Shown piece after piece: positions 9,171 through 17,216 of a DNA stretch of 64,000 nucleotides. The DNA comes from Kribbella sp. NBC_01245. GTDB taxonomy: Bacteria; Actinomycetota; Actinomycetes; Propionibacteriales; Kribbellaceae. The stretch is from assembly GCF_036226525.1 (NCBI RefSeq), contig NZ_CP108487.1:3162001-3226000 (forward strand), written 5' to 3'. The notes beneath the pieces were generated by a model, which saw nothing but the letters and a program-made list of their open reading frames with translations, was not told the DNA's origin and ran no database searches. The position numbers and the translations under genes are program-made. The first letter of the stretch is position 1; every line of letters begins with the position of its first letter.

Positions 9171-9611
9171 ATGAGCACCACGTACCAGGGATTCACCGCC
9201 GAAGAGCGGGCCGCGATGAAGGAACACGCAGCAGACCAGAAGAAGGCAGCACGCCGCGCCTCCCGCGCGGACAAGGCGGCAGAGGCGATGCGGGACGTAC
9301 TCGCGAAGATCGCCGAGATGAAGGACTCCGACCGGATCATGGCCGAGCGCGTCCACGCCGTCATCATGGCCAGCGCTCCGGTCCTGGAGCCCAAGCTCTG
9401 GTACGGGATGCCCGCTTACGCGCTGGACGGCAAGATCGTCTGCCACTTCCAGAGCGCGGAGAAGTTCAAGTCGCGCTACGCCACACTCGGCTTCAGCGAC
9501 CAGGCCCAACTGGACAACGGCACCATGTGGCCAGCCGCCTTCGCCCTGACCGAGGTAACCCCCGAGGTGGAAGCCCAGATCAGCGCCCTCGCAAAGCAGG
9601 CCGTGAGCTGA
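9171..9611 (+). CDS. DUF1801-type (YdhG-like) protein
   Basis: The 146-aa protein has a charged, Ala-rich helical N-terminus (residues 1-55) and a core with PVLEPKLWYGMPAYALDGKIVCHF, the conserved segment of the DUF1801 fold, then KSRYATLGFSD. An AGGAG site precedes the ATG. It is the third gene after the VOC pair and ends before a strong terminator hairpin. Molecular role unknown. Confidence 0.8.
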   Translation: MSTTYQGFTAEERAAMKEHAADQKKAARRASRADKAAEAMRDVLAKIAEMKDSDRIMAERVHAVIMASAPVLEPKLWYGMPAYALDGKIVCHFQSAEKFKSRYATLGFSDQAQLDNGTMWPAAFALTEVTPEVEAQISALAKQAVS

Positions 9612-9639
9612 CCCGGCGAACCCGCCCCTCACCACTCGT

Positions 9640-9675
9640 GCGGAAGTCCCAACTCACCCGAGTCGGGACTTCCGC
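9640..9675 (+). terminator. Terminator hairpin after the VOC-VOC-DUF1801 operon
   Basis: The arms GCGGAAGTCCC (9640-9650) and GGGACTTCCGC (9665-9675) extend inward by ACTC/GAGT after one mismatch. A T-run (CCTTTTTG) follows about 12 nt later. Confidence 0.8.
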
Positions 9676-9784
9676 TCTTCACGTGGCCTTTTTGTCAATT
9701 CCGTAACCGGACAACTACGTTGTGTCGTGCCCGCGAACCGCCCGTCGATGTGGCCTCTCGATCCCCCCAAACCCTGGAGAACAC

Positions 9785-10012
9785 ATGCGTCAGCTTGCGG
9801 TCCGACTCATCACGGGCACCTTCATCGCGGCCCTAGCCCTCACCAGCGCGACCCTGGCGGCCACCACCACCACCCAGGCCGACCGCATCCAAACCGGCCT
9901 CTACGTGACTGGCGTGGGCGGCCTCCACACCTCCATGAACGGCACCGTGTCAGCCGACGCCGACCTCCTCGGCACCCACATCACCGCCGACGTCGACAAC
10001 CCCCTGCACTGA
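9785..10012 (+). CDS. Small putative secreted protein
   Basis: A 75-aa product begins MRQLAVRLITGTFIAALALTS, a good signal peptide with likely cleavage after an Ala-rich stretch near residues 27-30 (TLAATTTTQA). The mature part is about 45 residues, lacks cysteine and has a threonine/alanine-rich composition. TGGAGAACACATG gives a good ribosome site. No family recognised; it stands alone between two unrelated transcription units. Confidence 0.5.
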   Translation: MRQLAVRLITGTFIAALALTSATLAATTTTQADRIQTGLYVTGVGGLHTSMNGTVSADADLLGTHITADVDNPLH

Positions 10013-10167
10013 CCTACCCGGCCGAATCGCGAGGCCTGGAAGTAACTTTGCCTCCCTTGGGCGCATCTAGTAGGTGTTCAAGGGGGCAACGTGAATTCTC
10101 TTCACAGCATCTGTTCTGTCCATCTCCGCCTACCGATTCGACCACCGGCACGTCGGGGGGAATGGCG

Positions 10168-11130
10168 ATGACGGTCACCGCTGTGCTGCCTGGCGATTAC
10201 ACCGTCCGGTCTCCTGAGCCGACCGATGCCGAGGCACTGTTCGGCATGTTCGTGGCCTACAACACGCCGTTGATCGGGTACGCCGACGGCACGGTGGACG
10301 AAGTCGCCGATCGCATCGTCGAGCCCGGCTTCGACCGTACGACAGACGGGTTTCTCGTACTCGCCAAAGACGGTCTGCCAGTCGGCTATGGGACCACGTT
10401 CGGCAAGGGCGATCGCCAGATCGTCGGAATCCAGGTGTGGTCGCAGCAGCCGGCGGTCGCGGACTGGCTGTTCGACCGGACAATGCGACGCGCGCGGGAG
10501 ATGGGCCGCGAGCGCGGCCACGCCGAGGTCACCGTCGACACTGACGTTTACCGCGCCGACAAACCGCTGCGCGCGCTGCTGGCCCGCAACGACTTCACCA
10601 CGGGTACGACGTACCACCGGATGCAGATCAACCACACCGAACCGGTCGCCATCCCGGAGGTACCCGCGGGCGTCGTGGTCCGGCGAGGCGCGCTAGACGA
10701 TGCCACCCGCTGGACCGCCCACCAGGTCATCCTCGACTGCCACCGCGACCACTACGGTTTCGCAGAACGGCCACACGAGGAGTGGATCGAGTGGTTCGAC
10801 GCGACTTCCACCTTCGACTGGTCCCAGATGACGCTGCTCGAGATCGATGGGCAGGCGGTCGCGGTGCGCGTGTGTAGCGACAAGTACCTCGAAACCGACA
10901 ACTGCGGCTCCGTCGACACGGTCGGCGTGCTCGGGGAATTCCGCGGGCGTGGTCTGGCGAAGTTCCTGCTGCACGACGCGTTCGCTCTCGACGCAGCCGC
11001 CGGACGGGTCGGCACAATCCTCGACGTCGACACCAACAACCCGACCTCAGCGCTCGGCCTCTACCAGTCGGTCGGCATGAGCCCCACCCTCGTCTCCGAT
11101 GGCTGGCGCCGCATCCTCCCCATCGCCTAG
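10168..11130 (+). CDS. GNAT-family N-acetyltransferase, probably tandem-domain
   Basis: A 320-aa protein with two GNAT-like halves. The N-terminal half (residues 1-150) includes GFLVLAKDGLPVGYGT; the C-terminal half has DTVGVLGEFRGRGLAKFLLHDA, the acetyl-CoA pyrophosphate-binding R-G-x-G-x-A signature, and DTNNPTSALGLYQSVGM, the conserved last strand and helix. Size and layout recall mycothiol synthase and related actinobacterial tandem acetyltransferases. ATG 10168 is 7 nt after GGGGGG; ATG 10162 is too close to it. Confidence 0.88.
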   Translation: MTVTAVLPGDYTVRSPEPTDAEALFGMFVAYNTPLIGYADGTVDEVADRIVEPGFDRTTDGFLVLAKDGLPVGYGTTFGKGDRQIVGIQVWSQQPAVADWLFDRTMRRAREMGRERGHAEVTVDTDVYRADKPLRALLARNDFTTGTTYHRMQINHTEPVAIPEVPAGVVVRRGALDDATRWTAHQVILDCHRDHYGFAERPHEEWIEWFDATSTFDWSQMTLLEIDGQAVAVRVCSDKYLETDNCGSVDTVGVLGEFRGRGLAKFLLHDAFALDAAAGRVGTILDVDTNNPTSALGLYQSVGMSPTLVSDGWRRILPIA

Positions 11131-11186
11131 TTCGTACACCATGGGCCGTCCGGGCGGGTAGATGCCTTTGGCAACGAGCGCGTGCG

Positions 11187-11289
11187 ACCTTCTTTGCAAC
11201 GATCGGACCCGATTTGCCGCTCGTCTGCTACCTGTCAGCTGCAGGCTGCCTCACAGCGGCAAATCGGGTCCGATCGTTGCAAAGAAGGT
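11187..11289. repeat. Long perfect inverted repeat (35-bp arms, 33-nt loop), copy 2
   Basis: Arms 11187-11221 and 11255-11289 are perfect reverse complements, and the loop holds CCTGTCAGCTGCAGG, again self-complementary. Sequence blocks and dimensions match the element at 819-924. It lies in the 292-nt gap between the acetyltransferase and the ricin-domain gene. Confidence 0.9.
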
Positions 11290-11422
11290 TGGCCCTGTTC
11301 ATCGCGGACAAGAGGACAATTCTGGCTTTTTGTGCTCAGCTCTGGACGGCGGCGCACAGTTCTGCGCATTATCGTCGTCGAGCGCTCTAACGAATCCGCC
11401 CCCCGCCCGGAGGTTCGCCCCG

Positions 11423-12508
11423 ATGAGACTCAAGTCCTTACTGTTATGCGCCCTGATGGTCCTGGCCGCCACTTTCATCCCCGCATCGACCGCGTCGGCG
11501 GTCGGGGTCACGCCTGGCACCTACGTCAACTACACCTTCGGCAGCCCGTCGCTGACCCAGGCCGAGTTCCGGATGACGATCAACGCGTCGCCCGGCAAGG
11601 CCAACGTCTACTGGGCAAACCAGTTCGGCTTCACCGCCGGTAGCGTCGGCGGCTACACGGGCATGCAGACGCACCGGGATGGCGTCGGCATGTTCATCTA
11701 CTCGCTCTGGAACTCCACTGACTGGCGCGCAGGTGACGCCGGCACGTACTGCATCCGGTTCCAGGAGGACGGCACCGGCGGTAGTTGCCGCCTCGACCAG
11801 ACGCCGGTCGCCGGTCACACGTACGCGTTCGCCATCGCCAGTGAAGGCAGCGGCTGGTACGGCGTGACGGTTCGCGATCTGACCGCCGGTACGTCGTTCA
11901 AGCTCGGCAGCCTGCAGACGGGTGCCGGTAACACGATCAGTACGTCGGGGATGGTCAGTTGGACCGAGTACTTCGACTGGAACAACGATCGGGCCACCTG
12001 CGACGACGAGCCGTACTCCAAGCTCTCGATGACGGCTCCGACCAGCGGCACCCAGACGGCACAATTCACGGGCACCTCGGAGAGCAGCGGTTGCGCCGCC
12101 GACAGCCAGGTGACGATCTCCGGCTCGACCGCCGTACAGGAGAATGGCATCGGCAACTCGTCTTCGGGCGAGATCCGTGGCAGCGGTGGCTGCCTGGACG
12201 TGTCCGGCTCCGACGGTACGACGATCCTGCTCTACAGCTGCACGGGCGGGAACAACCAGAACTGGGTGCACGCCGAGAACAACACCCTGCACGCCTTGTT
12301 CAGTTGCCTCGACGCGAGCGCCACACAGGCAAGCGCCGTGATCCTCTACAGCTGCCACGGCGGAACCAACCAGCAGTGGACGCAGCCCGGCGACGGGACG
12401 ATCCGCTCGAACGGCCTCTGCCTCACCGCACCGGCCACGCTGGGCAGCAAGGTAACCGTTGCCCAATGCAACAACTCCGCAACCCAACGCTGGACCACCC
12501 CAGCCTGA
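11423..12508 (+). CDS. Secreted DUF3472-like protein with C-terminal ricin-type lectin domain
   Basis: The 361-aa product has a signal peptide (MRLKSLLLCALMVLAATF, cleavage near TASA). Residues ~30-190 resemble a DUF3472-type beta-sandwich (YVNYTFGSPSLTQAEFRMTI, FIYSLWNSTDW). The last ~125 residues are a ricin B lectin trefoil with the repeated Q-x-W motifs (NNQNWV, TNQQWT, ATQRWT) and paired Cys. It probably binds polysaccharide outside the cell. CGGAGG precedes the ATG by 10 nt. Confidence 0.85.
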   Translation: MRLKSLLLCALMVLAATFIPASTASAVGVTPGTYVNYTFGSPSLTQAEFRMTINASPGKANVYWANQFGFTAGSVGGYTGMQTHRDGVGMFIYSLWNSTDWRAGDAGTYCIRFQEDGTGGSCRLDQTPVAGHTYAFAIASEGSGWYGVTVRDLTAGTSFKLGSLQTGAGNTISTSGMVSWTEYFDWNNDRATCDDEPYSKLSMTAPTSGTQTAQFTGTSESSGCAADSQVTISGSTAVQENGIGNSSSGEIRGSGGCLDVSGSDGTTILLYSCTGGNNQNWVHAENNTLHALFSCLDASATQASAVILYSCHGGTNQQWTQPGDGTIRSNGLCLTAPATLGSKVTVAQCNNSATQRWTTPA

Positions 12509-12525
12509 TCCCGGCGCCCGGGATC
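12507..12525 (+). terminator. Terminator overlapping the stop of the ricin-domain gene
   Basis: GATCCCGG/CCGGGATC arms with a 3-nt loop begin inside the TGA codon, followed by CTTCTCCC. Confidence 0.6.
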
Positions 12526-12552
12526 CTTCTCCCGGGCTCTCCCTCCCCTTCT

Positions 12553-12590
12553 CCCGCGAGTGGTCGCGTCCCAACCCGACCACTCGCGGG
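12553..12590. terminator. Bidirectional hairpin between convergent genes
   Basis: Perfect 14-bp arms (12553-12566, 12577-12590) around 10 nt, located between the ricin-domain gene (+) and the SnoaL-like gene (-). It can serve both strands. Confidence 0.65.
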
Positions 12591-12600
12591 ACGTCGACGG

Positions 12601-13074
12601 TTAGCGACCGCTGTCGACGGTTATCGAGGGATCTCCCGCGGCGTACGGCGATCCCGCTAGTGGCGTGGTATCGACGTACCTGACCTCGTAGACGCGTTCC
12701 GCGAACTTCCAGCCGTCCGGAGTTCGCTGGTAGCGGTCGTGGTAGATCGCATAGTTCTGGTGGGACCGGCCGTCGTGAAAGCGCCCGAGCTCCGCGACGT
12801 ACGTCCGGCCGGCGGCGGTGTCGCCGTCCAGCTGAATCGTGCCCGGGTGGACGGTTTGCACGAAGTACTCCCAGTTCGCCTGCAGCCGTTCGATCCCGGC
12901 GCGGATCTCTGGCCGGCTGACGAATTCGATGTTGGCGGCGGGAATCCCCCACACGCCATCCGGGGTGAACAGCGACGCGAAGCGGTCGTAGTCGCGCATC
13001 ATCCCCGCGTCGGTGAATTCGCCGCGCAACGCCTCGATCTCGACGCGATCGGCAAGGGCCTCGAAGTTGGTCAT
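12601..13074 (-). CDS. SnoaL-like (NTF2-fold) protein
   Basis: A 157-aa protein with the cone-shaped SnoaL/NTF2 pattern: an N-terminal helix pair (ALADRVEIEALRGEFTDAGMMRDYDRFASLF), TPDGVW, then strands including QNYAIYHDRYQRTPDGWKFAERVY. It is probably a small-ligand isomerase, hydrolase or binding protein. AAGGAG precedes ATG 13074. It lies 19 bp after the DoxX-like gene and is transcribed away from the ECF41 sigma gene, so it is a probable target of that sigma factor. Confidence 0.85.
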   Translation of the reverse strand: MTNFEALADRVEIEALRGEFTDAGMMRDYDRFASLFTPDGVWGIPAANIEFVSRPEIRAGIERLQANWEYFVQTVHPGTIQLDGDTAAGRTYVAELGRFHDGRSHQNYAIYHDRYQRTPDGWKFAERVYEVRYVDTTPLAGSPYAAGDPSITVDSGR

Positions 13075-13093
13075 CGCTATCTCCTTATTTTGT

Positions 13094-13339
13094 TCAGCCG
13101 CTGAAGGGCTGCGGACCAAGGCGGCCCCAGGCAACGAATGCGGCGACGGCGAGCACAACGAGGTTCACGACGAGGTACGGCGCCTCGTGGCGGCGTACAT
13201 GCGTGATCATCGCGCCGACCATCAGCAACACCAGACCGACGGCGGCCAGCTTCTCCTTGGGCTGGATCAGCTTCTGGGCGCCACCGGCCAGGGCGGCTGC
13301 GGCGAGTACGCCCGCAACGATCCACAGAGCGATATTCAT
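13094..13339 (-). CDS. DoxX-like membrane protein, apparently shortened
   Basis: The 81-aa protein starts MNIALWIVAGVLAAAALAGG AQKL, the first transmembrane helix and loop of the DoxX_3-type family, and ends with VGLVLLMVGAMITH, APYLVVNLVVLAVAAFVAWG, the last two helices. Relatives I know are about 115-125 residues with four helices; here KEKLAA joins directly to VGLVLLM, as if ~35-40 residues holding helix 2 were lost in frame. It is first in the unit facing away from the sigma gene. Confidence 0.75.
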   Translation of the reverse strand: MNIALWIVAGVLAAAALAGGAQKLIQPKEKLAAVGLVLLMVGAMITHVRRHEAPYLVVNLVVLAVAAFVAWGRLGPQPFSG

Positions 13340-13372
13340 GGTTGGTCTCCATTGTGTTTGTCTCAGGGGTAC

Positions 13373-13399
13373 GACGACGCAGGTCGCCGAAATGTGAGG
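13373..13399 (-). promoter_or_regulatory. ECF41-type promoter for the DoxX-SnoaL unit
   Basis: Read on the minus strand: CCTCACA (13399-13393), 16 bp, CGTC (13376-13373). ECF41 promoters are reported as TGTCACA-N16-CGTC. The match is partial in the -35 element and exact in spacing and -10. Confidence 0.5.
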
Positions 13400-13426
13400 C
13401 CTCACCTTTCGATGCGCTGTTTCGTC
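13400..13426 (+). promoter_or_regulatory. ECF41-type promoter for the sigma gene itself
   Basis: CCTCACC (13400-13406), 16 bp, CGTC (13423-13426), 43 bp before the ATG at 13469. Its -35 abuts that of the opposite promoter inside the palindrome GTGAGGCCTCAC (13394-13405). Confidence 0.5.
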
Positions 13427-13468
13427 GAAGAGGTGAGCACAAGTGCGACCAAGGGAGACGTCCACACC

Positions 13469-14365
13469 ATGACCACCGGATCCGAGCCCGGGCTGAGCGC
13501 GATCATGAGCGAGCGGCGTCAGCTGATCAATCTCGCTTACCGGCTCCTCGGTTCGCTGGCCGATGCCGAGGATGTCGTACAAGAGACGTACGCCCGCTGG
13601 TACGCCATGACCCCGGAGCAGCAGGCGGCCATCGAATCCCCCGGCGCCTGGCTGACCAAGGTCGCCGGTCGCATCTGCCTCGATCTGCTCGGCTCGGCAC
13701 GCGCCCGGCGGGAACGCTACGTCGGCGAGTGGATCCCCGAGCCGGTGCCCGATCGCCGCGAATGGGTCGACTCTGCCGATCCCGCTGACCGCGTCACCCT
13801 CGACGAGTCGGTCAACATGGCCTTCCTCGTCGTACTCGAGTCGATGACACCGGCCGAACGCGTCGCGTTCATCCTCCACGACGTCTTCCGCTACTCGTTC
13901 GCCGAAGTGGCCGAGATCGTCGGCCGTACGCCGGCGGCCTGTCGCCAGCTGGCCACCTCGGCCCGCCGCCGCCTCCGTACGTCGGACGCGCCCTCAGCTC
14001 CGGCGGCCCAGCACGCCGACGTCGTCCGGGACTTCAAGGAGGCGTGGAAAACCAAGGACATCGCCGCCCTCATCGGCCTGCTCGACCCGAACGTCGTGGC
14101 GACCGGCGACGGCGGCGGCCTCGTCAACGCCCGACTCCACCCGCTGACCGGTGGCGAAACCGTCGCGCGCTGGTTCATCGAAATCGCCGACCGTGCCTTC
14201 GCCATGACGTTCCTGGAACGCACGGTCAACGGGCAACCCGGCCTAGTGGCTCAACAGGACGGCGTCACCGTGATGGTGATGGCGTTCGACGTCGCAGACG
14301 CCCGAATCAAGAACATCTGGGCCGTTCTAAACCCCGAAAAACTACGCCCCTGGACAATCACCTGA
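13469..14365 (+). CDS. ECF RNA polymerase sigma factor, ECF41/SigJ group
   Basis: The 298-aa protein has sigma region 2 (YRLLGSLADAEDVVQETYARW, residues ~22-45), region 4 (MTPAERVAFILHDVF, FAEVAEIVGRTPAACRQL) and a C-terminal SnoaL-like domain (residues ~185-298). Group-specific marks are WIPEP between the sigma regions, GDGGG in the extension and LNPEKL near the end, matching W-x-PEP, DGGG and NPDKL of ECF41. In that group the extension acts as a built-in regulator in place of an anti-sigma factor. Divergent DoxX and SnoaL genes share its promoter motif. Confidence 0.92.
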   Translation: MTTGSEPGLSAIMSERRQLINLAYRLLGSLADAEDVVQETYARWYAMTPEQQAAIESPGAWLTKVAGRICLDLLGSARARRERYVGEWIPEPVPDRREWVDSADPADRVTLDESVNMAFLVVLESMTPAERVAFILHDVFRYSFAEVAEIVGRTPAACRQLATSARRRLRTSDAPSAPAAQHADVVRDFKEAWKTKDIAALIGLLDPNVVATGDGGGLVNARLHPLTGGETVARWFIEIADRAFAMTFLERTVNGQPGLVAQQDGVTVMVMAFDVADARIKNIWAVLNPEKLRPWTIT

Positions 14366-14433
14366 CTGGGCGGCCGCTGCCGTACGGCGGTCGCAGTGCC
14401 CACAGGGGCCGCGCATCGGGCACCTGCGTTCTG

Positions 14434-15528
14434 TTAGCCGGCGTTCTGTAGCCCACCGTAGGCGGCGAACACGATGCTCATCGCGCGGTCGTCGCCGAGC
14501 ATGCCCTCGTCGAGCATCTGGTTCATCGCGTACGCCACGGTCATGCGCGTGTCGAAGTCGACCAGAACCAGGGAACCGCCCCTGCCGCCCCACAGCGCCG
14601 TCCGGCCCTGCAGCCCGTACCCCATGCCGTAACGCATCTGCGCACCCAGTAGCTCGTCTACGCCAGCGAACTGCTCCGCCAGAACCCGCTCGCATCCGGC
14701 CGCCGACAACAGCCGCACACCCCGAACCTGACCGCCGCTCGCGAGCACCGACTGCACGGCCCCGATCGACCGCGCATTGCCGAATCCGCTGCCAGACGGG
14801 ATCTCCGCCCGCCGCCAAGCTTCCGTGTTGACGGTCTCGGGCGTGATCGGCGGATTTCCCGGGCCTTGAGCAACCATCTCGGGAGACATGGTCCTGGGTG
14901 CGATCATCGGGGCGACCCGGTGGTCGTGCTCGGCGGGCAACCTGAGGTGGAAGTCCGCGCCGAGCGGCCCTGCGACTTCCCCGGCGAAGAACTCGCCAAT
15001 GCTGCGGCCAGTGACCCGGCGTACGACCTCACCGATCAGAAACCCTTGCGTCACCGCGTGATACGCGCCCACCGCCCCGGGCTCCGAGCGCGGCGTCTGC
15101 GCTGCCAGCAATCCCGTCACCAACGGCCAGTCGTACAGCCGCTCGGTCGGCAGCGGCTCGTCCCAAACCGGCAGGCCCGCGGTATGGCTGAGCACGTGCC
15201 GCACCAGCACGTTTTCCTTACCCTCGGCACCGAATTCCGGCCAGTACCGCGCGACTGGTGCGTCCAGGTCGATCACGCCTCGGTCGGCCAGGATCAACGC
15301 GCACAATGCCACCATCGTCTTCGTGGTGGACCAGACATTGGTGATGGTGTCGCGTTCCCACGGACGGGTGCGCGCCTCATCGGCGTACCCGCCCCAGATG
15401 TCGACGACCGGCTCACCGTCCAAGTAGACGGCGGCGGAGGCGCCGACGTCATCCTTGTCCAGCGACGCCTCGAGCGCGTCACGCACCTCGCCGAACCGCT
15501 CGTCACACTCCCCCTGGACGTCCACCAT
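14434..15528 (-). CDS. Serine hydrolase of the beta-lactamase/EstB family
   Basis: The 364-aa protein carries the S-x-x-K catalytic motif STTK at residues 67-70, a Tyr motif (AYHAVTQ, ~residue 157) in place of Y-x-N, and a GGRGGS segment near the C-terminus equivalent to the KTG strand. VDIWGGYAD and LVRHVLSHTAGLP are typical of class C-like esterases. No signal peptide is visible, so a cytoplasmic esterase is more likely than an antibiotic-resistance enzyme. It converges on the sigma gene. Confidence 0.88.
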   Translation of the reverse strand: MVDVQGECDERFGEVRDALEASLDKDDVGASAAVYLDGEPVVDIWGGYADEARTRPWERDTITNVWSTTKTMVALCALILADRGVIDLDAPVARYWPEFGAEGKENVLVRHVLSHTAGLPVWDEPLPTERLYDWPLVTGLLAAQTPRSEPGAVGAYHAVTQGFLIGEVVRRVTGRSIGEFFAGEVAGPLGADFHLRLPAEHDHRVAPMIAPRTMSPEMVAQGPGNPPITPETVNTEAWRRAEIPSGSGFGNARSIGAVQSVLASGGQVRGVRLLSAAGCERVLAEQFAGVDELLGAQMRYGMGYGLQGRTALWGGRGGSLVLVDFDTRMTVAYAMNQMLDEGMLGDDRAMSIVFAAYGGLQNAG

Positions 15529-15568
15529 GTCCGGAACCTAACGCGACCGTTTTCCGTGCACCAACGGA

Positions 15569-16468
15569 TTAACCGGCGCGCTGGCCGACGTGGATACTGC
15601 GGACCGACAACGCGGCAAGGTCTGTCCGGCGGCCAAGGAAGTGCTCGCTGTCCAGATCGAGCAGTTGCTTCCAAACGGCAAGATCCTCCGGCGGAAGGCA
15701 CACGTCCTCGGGCACCTCATGACCGTGCCCATGCCCATGGCCGTGGCCCTGTGATGCGCCTGGAGTCATGCGGTCGACGCGGTGCTGGAACTGGGCGACG
15801 ACCCGATCGCGGTCCTCGTCCGACAGCGGCACCGGCTTCTCGGTCAGGACGCTCTTCGTCGTCACCCCGGTCAGGCCCGCCCGCTGCAACGCATCCGTCC
15901 AGCCGTAAGTCATCGGCACCGAGCCCGGTAGCGACTCCCGCATCACCTTGAACCAGCGGTCCTGAACCACGTCCAGCCGAAGCTCCAGCCCAGGCTCACC
16001 AATCCCGAGATCCCACGGCAAACTCCGCGACGGCAAACCGCCCTCCGCCAACGCCAGCCGCCCACCCGGAGCCAGCAGCGAGACGAGCGCATCGATAGCC
16101 GCCTGCTGGTCCGCCGCGTGATGGACCGACGCCGAGGCCCAAATCAAATCCGCCGGCGCACCAATCGCCGCGCGCAACGGCTCCGGCCCGTCGTCCATCG
16201 ACACCAACTCACACCGTACGGCGCCCGCCGTATGCTCCCGCGCCTCCGCCAGCACATCCGCGTCAGCATCAACCGCCACCACACTCGCGCCCTCCGGCAT
16301 AGCCGCAGCCAACGCCTTAGCCATCCCACCCCCACCACACCCGACATCCACCGCCAGCCGGTCCGTCCCCCGAACCAGCCCCGTGGCCACCATCTCGTTC
16401 CACCCGGCCTCATCAGTCGCGGTATGCCGCAAGCGCCCGGCCTCTGCCGCCCAATCAATCTCGATCAT
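15569..16468 (-). CDS. Class I SAM-dependent methyltransferase with a His-Gly run
   Basis: This 299-aa protein has SAM motif I DVGCGGGGMA (residues 41-50), an acidic residue after VVAVDAD (motif II) and a motif IV-like ADLIWASASVHH. A GHGHGHGHGH stretch lies near residues 240-250, within a C-terminal extension. That run could bind metal or be a low-complexity expansion. ATG 16468 (MIEIDW) was preferred to the upstream in-frame GTG 16480. Substrate unknown; divergent from the TetR gene. Confidence 0.85.
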   Translation of the reverse strand: MIEIDWAAEAGRLRHTATDEAGWNEMVATGLVRGTDRLAVDVGCGGGGMAKALAAAMPEGASVVAVDADADVLAEAREHTAGAVRCELVSMDDGPEPLRAAIGAPADLIWASASVHHAADQQAAIDALVSLLAPGGRLALAEGGLPSRSLPWDLGIGEPGLELRLDVVQDRWFKVMRESLPGSVPMTYGWTDALQRAGLTGVTTKSVLTEKPVPLSDEDRDRVVAQFQHRVDRMTPGASQGHGHGHGHGHEVPEDVCLPPEDLAVWKQLLDLDSEHFLGRRTDLAALSVRSIHVGQRAG

Positions 16469-16607
16469 GCCAACCAGCATGCCTCCCCACCCGCCCCAAA
16501 TCCCCGCTTCTTTGCCAAACCAGCAACACGGATGAGGTGTGACAGCTTCCGAATGAAAGAGGTCGGGGACGCCGCCATCGACTGGGCGCTAGAGTCTGTC
16601 GGCCGCG

Positions 16608-17216
16608 ATGAGCCGGATTATCATCCGGCATGTGGCATTGACCGTGAAAGGGCTCGCGACCAGGCAGCGCATCATCGAAGGCGCCGCGGTGCACCTGCGC
16701 GGCGACGATCCGGGCGACGTGACGCTCGACGATATCCGGGCTGTCACCAACACCAGCAAGGGCCAGATCTTCCACTATTTCCCAGGCGGCAAGGAAGAAC
16801 TCCTGCTCGCCGTCGCGCGGTACGAGGCCGATCGCGTGCTCGATGATCAACGGCCGTACCTCGGTGCGCTCGAGTCCTGGGCGGCCTGGCAGCGCTGGCG
16901 AGACGCGGTCGTCGAGCGTTACCGCGCGCAGGGAAAGAACTGCCCGCTCGCCGCGCTGATGAGCCAGGTTGGAAACACCCCCGGCGCTGCCGAAGTCGCC
17001 ACCACCCTGCTCGCACAGTGGCAGACGCATGTGCGGCAAGGAATCACCCGAATGCAGGCCGGCGGGCTGGTGCGCGCCGACCTGGACGCCGACCGGGTCG
17101 CGTCCGCTTTCATCGCGGGCATTCAAGGTGGTGTGCAAGTGCTGCGCTCGACGGGGAGTATCGATCATCTGGAGGCGGCGCTGGACACCCTCATCGACCA
17201 CCTTCGCGGCGGTTAA
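16608..17216 (+). CDS. TetR-family transcriptional regulator
   Basis: A 202-aa protein with an N-terminal TetR helix-turn-helix (ATRQRIIEGAAVHL, VTLDDIRAVTNTSKGQIFHYFPGGKEELL, residues ~17-65) and an all-helical ligand-binding domain. GTG 16644 (just before KGLATRQ) is an alternative start that fits family alignments better. It stands between a divergent methyltransferase and, across a palindrome-rich gap, an SDR gene on the same strand. Confidence 0.88.
   Translation: MSRIIIRHVALTVKGLATRQRIIEGAAVHLRGDDPGDVTLDDIRAVTNTSKGQIFHYFPGGKEELLLAVARYEADRVLDDQRPYLGALESWAAWQRWRDAVVERYRAQGKNCPLAALMSQVGNTPGAAEVATTLLAQWQTHVRQGITRMQAGGLVRADLDADRVASAFIAGIQGGVQVLRSTGSIDHLEAALDTLIDHLRGG

Noticed and set aside
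11444..12952. 502-codon open frame antisense to the ricin-domain gene
   Set aside because: Spans two real genes and a terminator; composition is that of a shadow frame.
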